Origin: Bacteroidales bacterium
Lineage (GTDB): Bacteria > Bacteroidota > Bacteroidia > Bacteroidales > Dysgonomonadaceae
NCBI GenBank assembly: GCA_012518155.1
Contig: JAAYTC010000014.1
Location: 1-5,087 of the forward strand
Reading direction: 5' to 3'
DNA length: 5,087 bases
The notes under the pieces are model-generated. The model worked only from the letters and a program-made list of their open reading frames with translations, was not told the origin of the DNA and did no database searches. Below are positions 1-4,563 of this stretch, one piece after another. The translations under genes and the position numbers were made by a program. The stretch's first letter is position 1. Each line of letters starts with the position of its first letter.

Positions 1-140
1 CACTGGAAAATGTAATGAGGGGATTAAAAGAGTCGCTTCCCGAGCGGCACCACAAACTCTTGCCGATGAACGAAGAAGCCATCGTGCGGGGTATGGAGAT
101 CGTGCAATTAGAGCAAGAAGCAGTTCTCACCGCCGTATAA
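1..140 (+). CDS. 2-oxoacid:ferredoxin oxidoreductase gamma subunit, C-terminal fragment (left-truncated)
   Basis: The frame starting at base 3 is open from the window edge to a TAA at 138-140 and gives 45 residues with no start codon, so this is the end of a gene that begins outside the window. The segment GLKESLPERHHKLLPMNEEA followed by a GMEIV helix resembles, from memory, the C-terminus of Bacteroidales gamma subunits of 2-oxoacid (2-oxoglutarate/indolepyruvate-type):ferredoxin oxidoreductases. In that family the cytoplasmic enzyme oxidatively decarboxylates a 2-oxoacid to an acyl-CoA and passes electrons to ferredoxin. The gamma subunit normally sits last, after the alpha and beta subunit genes, which fits the hairpin just downstream, but those genes are not visible here. 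The substrate cannot be told from this piece, and the family assignment rests on about 30 informative residues. Confidence 0.65.
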   Translation, partial: LENVMRGLKESLPERHHKLLPMNEEAIVRGMEIVQLEQEAVLTAV

Positions 141-147
141 TTGCCGT

Positions 148-186
148 GCGGGGCGGTTGTCTTTTCTTCACGCCCCGTTATTTCTC
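148..186 (+). terminator. GC-rich hairpin, probable terminator between convergent genes
   Basis: The arms GCGGGGCG (148-155) and CGCCCCGT (171-178) pair over 8 bp with one G-U, around a 15-nt loop. The plus strand then reads TATTTCTC, a weak and interrupted T tract. The hairpin lies 7 bases after the stop of the oxidoreductase gene and 17 bases past the stop of the convergent helicase gene, a normal place for a shared terminator. On the minus strand no T tract follows it, so it is more likely to end the plus-strand transcript. Confidence 0.5.
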
Positions 187-194
187 TCGCTCCG

Positions 195-2330
195 TTATTT
201 TTTACCAAACGGCCACCAGCTCCACTTTTTTGGTTTGTCGGCTTTCTCTGTCTTCTTCACGACAGGATCGGGCCGCTTTCGTGAATCCTTAGATACCCCC
301 TCGGATTTTCTTGGGCGTGTACTGTCAGGCCTATGTTCCGACTTGTGTTCCAGCCTACGTTGATCCCTCGCGGGCCTCTCCTCCCTTTGTCGCTCGCTCT
401 GTCTCCGGCCGCGAGATCTCGTTTGTTCTCCGGCACCCTCCGGCCTTCGAGAGACCCCCTTCCTATCGGGCGTTTCTGTCCTATCGGACGTAACTTTCCT
501 ATCGCGTGCTTCTTGACCTCGAGCCGCCTGTTTGCCCCTGGCTTGTCCACCTCCACCGCGCCCGCGGTTAGGGTATTCTTTTCGCTCGGTCTCTCTTTTT
601 CGTCCTGCTTGCCCTTTGCCTTTCGATTGCTCGTCGCGTCCAGATTGACCTCTACTTGATCCTTTACCTTTCGACTGTTCGTCACGTCCTGCTTGACCTC
701 TATTTTGCCCTTTGCTATCGGTTCGTCCTTTGTTTTCAGTTTGCCCTTGATGGTCAACTCCTTCTTTGCGTTCCGTTTGCCTCTTACGGTTTCTTTGTCT
801 TTGTCTGGATTTTTGTTCTCTTGTACCTTCGTTTATAGCCGAATCACTCTCTGGACGTGTGTCCTCCACTGCAGCAACACCTCCCTCTTGTTGCGATCTG
901 CCCCTATCTTGAGGAGTTCTGGACTTTCTTGGCCTCCTTGATGCGTCTGTTTTGTCCGTTTTTCTTGGCCTGTCCGATTTCTGTTCTCCGTCGGTTTGTT
1001 CCCTGGCTACACTTGACAATTCAGCTTGTTCAACTTTTTCCGAATGTTTCAGCCTGTCAGCCACATCCGTACGTTTGGGGCCTCTCTGTTTGTTCGTGGG
1101 CCTCTGATCTCTTCTTCCACCTTTTCTTCCACCTTTGGAAGAGCGGACGGCAGCACCACGCCTACGTTGGTCACGTACAGGATTATATTCCGGTGTATCG
1201 CCCAACTCCGCGGGTACCGGGATGCGATAAATCTCTTTCTCGAGGAACTTCTCGATAAGCGAGAAGCGGTATTGCTCGTCCGGGGCTACAAAAGTGATGG
1301 CCATTCCAGTATCGCCGGCACGAGCAGTACGTCCGATGCGGTGCACGTAATCCTCCACGTCGTACGGCACATCAAAGTTGATCACCAGGGTAATATCGTC
1401 GATGTCGATTCCCCTCGCGACAATATCGGTCGCCACGAGAATATCCACCCGCTCGTTTCGGAACTCGTGCATCACGTGGTTACGTTGCGTTTGGTCAAGG
1501 TCGGAATGCATCTCTCCCACTGATAGATGCATACGATGTAAAGTCTTCGCGATCTCCTTCACTTTCATCTTTGACCCGGAGAAAAGGATCACTTTGTTCG
1601 GCTTTTTCTCTTTAAAGAGATGCTTCACGATCCCGATCTTTTGAGCTTCGTAGCACAAGTATGCCGACTGCAGGATGGTCTCCGGTGGTCTCGCGATGGC
1701 GATAGATATTTCTACAGGGTCGCGTTGGATGGTTTTAGCCAGTTGTTGTATTTTAGGAGGCATGGTCGCCGAGAACATCACGGTCTGTCGTTCTTTCGGG
1801 AGCAGCTTCTCGATTTTCATGATATCCTCGTGAAAACCCATATCGAGCATTCGGTCGGCTTCGTCGAGGATAAAATATTTCACCCCTGAAAAATCAATAT
1901 TATAAAGGTTGATATGAGAGAGCAATCTTCCCGGCGTAGAGATTACCACGTCGGCACCGCTTTGCAAGCCTCTTTTTTGCACGTCCCAAGCCTCCCCGTC
2001 GCTTCCCCCGTATACCGCGACTGAAGAAAAAGGAGTATAGTAGGAGAATCCCTCCATCATTTGATCAATCTGTTGAGCCAACTCTCGCGTGGGTGCCATG
2101 ACGATGGCATTCACCTTGTTTTCGTCGTGGTTGTCCGTCTGCAGATTATTCAATAGCGGCAACAAGAACGCCGCGGTCTTTCCCGTGCCGGTCTGCGCGC
2201 ACGCGATCACATCTTTTTTCTCAAGTATAACGGGAATCGCCTGTTCTTGTACGGGCGTGGTCTCCTTGAAGTTCATGGCCTCCAGGCCTTCAAGTAGGGA
2301 ATCACAAAGAGGTAGGTCGGTAAATAGCAT
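195..2330 (-). CDS. DEAD-box ATP-dependent RNA helicase, RhlE-like, with very long charged C-terminal tail
   Basis: A 711-residue cytoplasmic RNA-dependent ATPase expected to unwind short RNA duplexes in ribosome assembly, mRNA turnover or cold adaptation. The two RecA-like domains fill about residues 1-370 with all motifs intact: Q motif FKETTPVQ (21-28), motif I AQTGTGKT (45-52), Ia PTRELAQQ (80-87), GG (108-109), Ib TPGRLL (132-137), II DEAD (156-159), III SAT (187-189), IV VILFSGS (247-253), V ATDIVARGID (300-309) and VI HRIGRTARAG (330-339). From about 385 to the end the protein is low-complexity, rich in R, K, E, Q, D, G and S, probably disordered and RNA-binding. It contains two tandem 16-residue units (542-573) and ends with an aromatic-basic WSWWPFGKK. 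The ATG at 2328-2330 sits directly before MLFTDLPL, the usual N-terminus of the family, and has no Shine-Dalgarno sequence, as is common in Bacteroidota. RhlE-like proteins usually have much shorter tails. The family is secure; the rhlE name is not proven. Confidence 0.95.
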   Translation of the reverse strand: MLFTDLPLCDSLLEGLEAMNFKETTPVQEQAIPVILEKKDVIACAQTGTGKTAAFLLPLLNNLQTDNHDENKVNAIVMAPTRELAQQIDQMMEGFSYYTPFSSVAVYGGSDGEAWDVQKRGLQSGADVVISTPGRLLSHINLYNIDFSGVKYFILDEADRMLDMGFHEDIMKIEKLLPKERQTVMFSATMPPKIQQLAKTIQRDPVEISIAIARPPETILQSAYLCYEAQKIGIVKHLFKEKKPNKVILFSGSKMKVKEIAKTLHRMHLSVGEMHSDLDQTQRNHVMHEFRNERVDILVATDIVARGIDIDDITLVINFDVPYDVEDYVHRIGRTARAGDTGMAITFVAPDEQYRFSLIEKFLEKEIYRIPVPAELGDTPEYNPVRDQRRRGAAVRSSKGGRKGGRRDQRPTNKQRGPKRTDVADRLKHSEKVEQAELSSVAREQTDGEQKSDRPRKTDKTDASRRPRKSRTPQDRGRSQQEGGVAAVEDTRPESDSAINEGTREQKSRQRQRNRKRQTERKEGVDHQGQTENKGRTDSKGQNRGQAGRDEQSKGKGSSRGQSGRDEQSKGKGQAGRKRETERKEYPNRGRGGGGQARGKQAARGQEARDRKVTSDRTETPDRKGVSRRPEGAGEQTRSRGRRQSERQREERPARDQRRLEHKSEHRPDSTRPRKSEGVSKDSRKRPDPVVKKTEKADKPKKWSWWPFGKK
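612..707 (-). repeat. Two tandem 48-bp units inside the helicase tail
   Basis: Bases 612-659 and 660-707 align without gaps at a 48-bp period, with 38 of 48 positions identical by my count. On the helicase strand they encode two 16-residue units (residues 542-557 and 558-573) sharing the core GRDEQSKGKG, with 13 of 16 residues identical. A partial third start, QAGRKRE, follows. Most base differences are silent or fall at the variable unit ends, so the duplication is not very recent and the peptide looks conserved. Confidence 0.85.
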
Positions 2331-2359
2331 GAATTAATTTATCGTTTCGTGTAATTTTT

Positions 2360-2378
2360 AGTTCAGCACAACTGAACT
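2360..2378 (-). promoter_or_regulatory. Perfect inverted repeat in the helicase leader, near the start codon
   Basis: AGTTCAG (2360-2366) and CTGAACT (2372-2378) form a perfect 7-bp stem with a 5-nt loop. It would sit in the helicase mRNA leader about 30 nt before the start codon. On the minus strand an A-rich stretch, not a T tract, follows, so it is not a terminator. It could be a regulatory hairpin or a binding site for a dimeric protein; the sequence does not decide between them. Confidence 0.45.
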
Positions 2379-2418
2379 CGTAGTTAGGTGATTAAAGCAT
2401 CTGTTTTTTAAAATGTTA

Positions 2419-2449
2419 TGCTTGCTGATTAAATTAGCTGTCGCAAGCA
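2419..2449 (-). promoter_or_regulatory. Second inverted repeat in the helicase leader
   Basis: TGCTTGC (2419-2425) and GCAAGCA (2443-2449) pair perfectly over 7 bp around an AT-rich 17-nt loop. It lies between the predicted helicase promoter and the hairpin nearer the start codon, so both would be transcribed in the same leader. No T tract follows on the minus strand. Its function is unknown. Confidence 0.4.
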
Positions 2450-2477
2450 ATTGATTGACTCAATACCGAACTGTACA

Positions 2478-2485
2478 CAAAGATA
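2478..2485 (-). promoter_or_regulatory. Bacteroidota-type -7 box for the helicase gene
   Basis: On the minus strand bases 2485-2478 read TATCTTTG, an exact match to the TAnnTTTG box of the Bacteroidota primary sigma factor and the same octamer as the box ahead of the tRNA. Transcription would begin near 2472, leaving a leader of about 140 nt. I see no clear TTG at the -33 spacing, so the call rests on the -7 box and its placement. Confidence 0.5.
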
Positions 2486-2549
2486 CGATGAAAAAATGAC
2501 TTTTTCAGGTAGGAAGCAAAATAATGTTTTTTCTTTCCAAAATAGTTTT

Positions 2550-2557
2550 TATCTTTG
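2550..2557 (+). promoter_or_regulatory. Bacteroidota-type -7 box for tRNA-Ser
   Basis: TATCTTTG matches TAnnTTTG exactly. With the start expected 4-7 bases downstream, about 25 nt of leader would precede the tRNA at 2588, a normal distance for a processed tRNA precursor. A T-rich stretch (about 2527-2535) occupies the -33 position but no TTG is present. The promoter is divergent from the helicase promoter, with the two boxes about 65 bp apart. Confidence 0.6.
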
Positions 2558-2587
2558 CACTCGATTTTGAAACAACTATTGTTATCA

Positions 2588-2672
2588 GGAGGGATGGCAG
2601 AGTGGTCGATCGCGGCGGTCTTGAAAACCGTTGAAGTGAGAGCTTCCGGGGGTTCGAATCCCTCTCCCTCCG
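2588..2672 (+). tRNA. tRNA-Ser(UGA)
   Basis: An 85-nt class II tRNA. The acceptor arms GGAGGGA (2588-2594) and TCCCTCC (2665-2671) pair perfectly, and G2672 is the discriminator. The anticodon stem GCGGT/ACCGT encloses loop CTTGAAA with anticodon TGA at 2622-2624, which reads UCA and other UCN serine codons. A long variable arm with stem GAAG/CTTC (2633-2646) is the hallmark of tRNA-Ser. The T arm has loop TTCGAAT (2653-2659) and stem GGGGG/CCCTC. CCA is not encoded and would be added by nucleotidyltransferase. The 3' end marks the boundary with an AT-richer accessory stretch, and tRNA-Ser genes are frequent integration targets. Confidence 0.95.
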
Positions 2673-2906
2673 CTGAAATGGTGTCCAGTAGACCTGTTGA
2701 AACTCAGGATTCATTTAGAACATAATACCAATCATGTGATAATACATATCTATCAAAGAAGCATCCTTCACCTACGCCAATTCTTTTGCTCGTAAATAAC
2801 TCACTGTAGTGCATGTACATCCGCTATTTGAGATCGTTTTGAACATTTGATAGAAATAATCACGAGTCTTTTTTCATAAATGAAATTTTAGCTTTATATT
2901 TGTTTA
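2673..2906. other. AT-rich intergenic stretch between tRNA-Ser and the cassette
   Basis: I see no convincing gene here. The longest candidate is a minus-strand reading frame of 38 codons at 2704-2820, which has no recognisable family and could be chance. A short imperfect hairpin (CCTG/CAGG at 2693-2708) lies 20 bases after the tRNA but has no T tract, so a tRNA terminator is not clear. The right end carries the promoter of the two-gene cassette. Confidence 0.5.
2895..2902 (+). promoter_or_regulatory. Bacteroidota-type -7 box immediately before the cassette start codon
   Basis: TATATTTG matches TAnnTTTG exactly and ends only 4 bases before the ATG at 2907. With the usual 4-7 base gap, transcription would start at or next to the A of the ATG, giving a leaderless or nearly leaderless mRNA. 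A run of six T (2869-2874) lies near the -33 position but no TTG is evident. Confidence 0.55.
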
Positions 2907-3689
2907 ATGGATAAAAAGGGCTATATAGAAATTCGGGTCGTTGGTAACGAAGGTAATAACCCTCTAACCCCAGATAATTACGATATTCGAGAGATTAAGT
3001 TAATGCTGGAAAATATCGAAGATATCCTATATCCAGGAAATAAAAAGATGCGACCGGATATCACTTATCAAATTGAAGAAGGATCAGTTCGTAATATTTT
3101 TAAAACCAGTTTGCAGGCTGTGGTCACATTCACAGCGATTGCCGGAATGATAATTGATGCCGGCTCGATTGATGGATTGGAGCTCCCTACGGCAAAGGCG
3201 ATAGAGAATATTCAGGATATTGCTCGAAAACGAAATTATTCCTTTGAATTCACTACTTCGGAGTCAGAAAATGTTGTCTTAGAGGTCACTCCCACAACGA
3301 ATTATGAGAGATCTGCTAATCTGTGGGTTGATGCTGAATTCTATTTTTATGGTGTACTTACTAATGCCGGAGGGAAGGGTAAGGCCAATATTCATTTGGA
3401 CACGAAAGAGGTTGGAACAATTATCATTGAGACCGATAAAACATTCCTTAAGGATGAACCCGATAACCTGCTTTATAAAGAATATGGTGTGCGTGTTATT
3501 GGTAAACAGAATTTGGAAACAGGAGAAAGAGACCGTTCTGATTTAAAATTGATCCAATTGATAGATTATAATCCCAAGTACGATGAAGCATACCTTAATA
3601 ATCTAATAGCCAAAGCAAGCCCTAAGTTTCAAGGGCTGGATGCTGATCAATGGTTGAGGGAAATTAGAGGAGACTATAACTATGAATAG
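2907..3689 (+). CDS. Conserved-looking hypothetical protein, partner of the downstream PIN protein
   Basis: A 260-residue, probably cytoplasmic protein of a family I cannot name. The N-terminal third has a strand (YIEIRVVG), a helix (residues 27-42) and the segment YQIEEGSVRNIFKTSL (54-69). A hydrophobic stretch, AVVTFTAIAGMII (71-83), follows; it is short and lies inside a soluble-looking region, so I do not call it a membrane helix. Residues 140-222 look beta-rich (FYFYGVL, ANIHLDT, TIIIET, YGVRVIGKQN, LKLIQLIDY), perhaps a small barrel, and the C-terminus is helical and acidic. There is no recognisable DNA-binding antitoxin motif and no enzyme motif. The chosen ATG keeps the N-terminal strand; the next Met (33) would remove it. 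The gene ends 8 bp inside the PIN gene, so the two are co-transcribed and probably translationally coupled. A role as antitoxin, targeting subunit or sensor for the PIN protein is inference. Confidence 0.85.
   Translation: MDKKGYIEIRVVGNEGNNPLTPDNYDIREIKLMLENIEDILYPGNKKMRPDITYQIEEGSVRNIFKTSLQAVVTFTAIAGMIIDAGSIDGLELPTAKAIENIQDIARKRNYSFEFTTSESENVVLEVTPTTNYERSANLWVDAEFYFYGVLTNAGGKGKANIHLDTKEVGTIIIETDKTFLKDEPDNLLYKEYGVRVIGKQNLETGERDRSDLKLIQLIDYNPKYDEAYLNNLIAKASPKFQGLDADQWLREIRGDYNYE
3666..3673 (+). promoter_or_regulatory. Shine-Dalgarno-like site for the PIN gene
   Basis: AGAGGAGA lies 8 bases before the ATG at 3682, inside the end of the upstream coding region. Good Shine-Dalgarno sites are uncommon in Bacteroidota. 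Here the site supports the chosen PIN start and suggests that translation is re-initiated as the upstream gene is finished. Confidence 0.5.
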
Positions 3690-4158
3690 TGTACTTCTGG
3701 ATACGAGCTTCTTTATTCGTCTTTTAAACCATCAAGATCGACTGCATGAGAATGCTAGAGCATATTATAAGTTTTTTCTTGAAGAGGGTATTGAAATGAT
3801 AATTTCCACGATCTCCATAGCCGAGTTTTGTGTTAAAGGAGATGTGACAGATTTACCATTAAGAACACTTAAGGTCTTGCCTTTTAACTATAATCATGCG
3901 CAAAGAGCGGGTGAATTTGCCAGGATTATTTATGAAAATAGAGCGAAGCATAACCTGGATATCCATCCAAGAGTTCTGATTCCTAACGACTCCAAATTGT
4001 TTGCTCAAGCAGACTATGAGAATACAATAAACGCATTTGTAACATCGGATGAGCGTACACAATCTACAATTGAGTTGTTGAAAACATCAGCGCATGCTCA
4101 ATTTACTTATATTGATATAAAAGTTCCATACAGTCAGACATTTGGAAAACTTTTTTAA
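3682..4158 (+). CDS. PIN-domain protein, probable ribonuclease (VapC-like)
   Basis: A 158-residue protein opening with VLLDTSFFIRLL, the first strand of PIN domains with catalytic Asp7. The other acidic metal-ligand positions also look intact: Glu48 in ISTISIAEF, Asp103 in LIPNDSKLFAQA, and Asp123 in AFVTSDER. A complete set implies an active Mg2+/Mn2+-dependent endoribonuclease, as in VapC toxins; the RNA target cannot be predicted. It is somewhat longer than typical VapC toxins of about 130 residues, with extra sequence between Glu48 and Asp103. The start overlaps the upstream gene by 8 bp and has a Shine-Dalgarno-like site. The upstream partner is much larger than a usual VapB antitoxin and lacks a visible AbrB, MazE or RHH-type motif, so this is not a standard vapBC pair. 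The PIN fold is a confident call; toxin function is inference. Confidence 0.85.
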   Translation: MNSVLLDTSFFIRLLNHQDRLHENARAYYKFFLEEGIEMIISTISIAEFCVKGDVTDLPLRTLKVLPFNYNHAQRAGEFARIIYENRAKHNLDIHPRVLIPNDSKLFAQADYENTINAFVTSDERTQSTIELLKTSAHAQFTYIDIKVPYSQTFGKLF

Positions 4159-4191
4159 TATTGGGTAATCCAAAACTGTGAATAATAGCAT

Positions 4192-4367
4192 CTATTTATC
4201 GAATACTTCCATTAATAAATTGTACATGAGTTCATTACGCTCTGTGTTGTCCGATGCTATTCTTGCGCATTTTCAAATATGGTAAATAGGTGTTTGATAA
4301 TGACCTTATTTTATTTTGTGCTGCTGCCGAGATTGCGGTTTAAATATTTATTCAATACTGATTCAAT
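4192..4367 (-). pseudogene. Possible decayed C-terminal coding remnant, family unknown
   Basis: Reading right to left on the minus strand, one frame gives ESVLNKYLNRNLGSSTK, then an in-frame TAA (4311-4313), then NKVIIKHLFTIFENAQ up to a TAG at 4257-4259. A single-base shift near 4265 continues into a frame encoding DNTERNELMYNLLMEVFDK, which ends at TAG 4192-4194. The joined text reads like a natural helical C-terminus broken by one stop and one frameshift, with the 5' part of the gene missing. I do not recognise the family. The pieces are short, so chance open frames in AT-rich DNA remain possible. Confidence 0.3.
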
Positions 4368-4405
4368 TTATTTACCTTAATTAAAATGTTGATAGCGAGT
4401 AGTCT

Positions 4406-4448
4406 ATTTAGTTATTGAGGCCCCGTGGGTTCGAGTCCCCTCTAAATT
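4406..4448 (+). other. tRNA-like relic: T arm plus acceptor-like stem
   Basis: GTGGG (4425-4429), TTCGAGT (4430-4436) and CCCCT (4437-4441) form a T arm with the canonical TTCGAGT loop and one mismatch in the stem. Directly outside it, CTAAAT (4442-4447) pairs with ATTTAG (4406-4411), like an acceptor stem. The 13 bases between 4411 and 4425 are too few for D and anticodon arms, so this cannot be a functional tRNA. It could be a degenerate attachment-site copy of a tRNA 3' end, or the relic of a deleted tRNA. It is similar to, but not the same as, the 3' end of the tRNA-Ser upstream. Confidence 0.45.
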
Positions 4449-4563
4449 GAAGAAATGTTGTTTTTTTGATAAGCAGCTATTTTTTTGAAGATGTAGCTGG
4501 CGAGCAGGCTTAGTAGGATGTCATATAATATTTGACATAAATCACAAACACGGGTAACGAAGC

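Larger units (their letters stand above)
4159..4563. other. AT-rich gene-poor stretch with possible relics
   Basis: No intact gene is visible across these 405 bases. The stretch holds possible minus-strand coding remnants (4192-4367), a tRNA-like T-arm relic (4406-4448), a 9-bp inverted repeat (4184-4192 with 4253-4261) and a 6-bp inverted repeat CAGCTA/TAGCTG (4474-4499). No convincing terminator follows the PIN gene; the TTGG/CCAA hairpin at about 4161-4173 is only 4 bp. Base composition is clearly AT-richer than the flanking helicase and receptor genes. Confidence 0.5.

Noticed and set aside
257..757. 166-codon minus-strand frame inside the helicase tail
   Set aside because: It is a shifted frame of the low-complexity tail region; the helicase frame is continuous from a complete core and explains the sequence.
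857..1889. Several plus-strand frames of 88-165 codons opposite the helicase gene
   Set aside because: They are antisense shadows of a GC-richer coding region with no family features.
2505..2714. 69-codon minus-strand frame containing RERDSNPRKLSLQRFSRPP
   Set aside because: It is the antisense reading of the tRNA-Ser gene, a well-known false protein.
2704..2820. 38-codon minus-strand frame beginning MYMHYSELFTSKRIGVGEG
   Set aside because: The text looks protein-like, but it is short, has no promoter box or ribosome site that I can see, and matches no family I know; chance is adequate.
3859..4062. 67-codon minus-strand frame opposite the PIN gene
   Set aside because: Shadow of the PIN gene, whose plus-strand product has recognisable catalytic motifs.
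2646..4450. tRNA-Ser 3' end and the 4421-4448 element as a true attL/attR pair
   Set aside because: The similarity is mostly the universal T-loop consensus and the acceptor parts differ; a recent integration would leave near-identical copies. Kept only as a possible old or different tRNA relic.
4474..4499. CAGCTA/TAGCTG hairpin as a terminator for the receptor gene
   Set aside because: The stem is 6 bp with a 14-nt loop, and A-rich sequence follows on the minus strand instead of a T tract.
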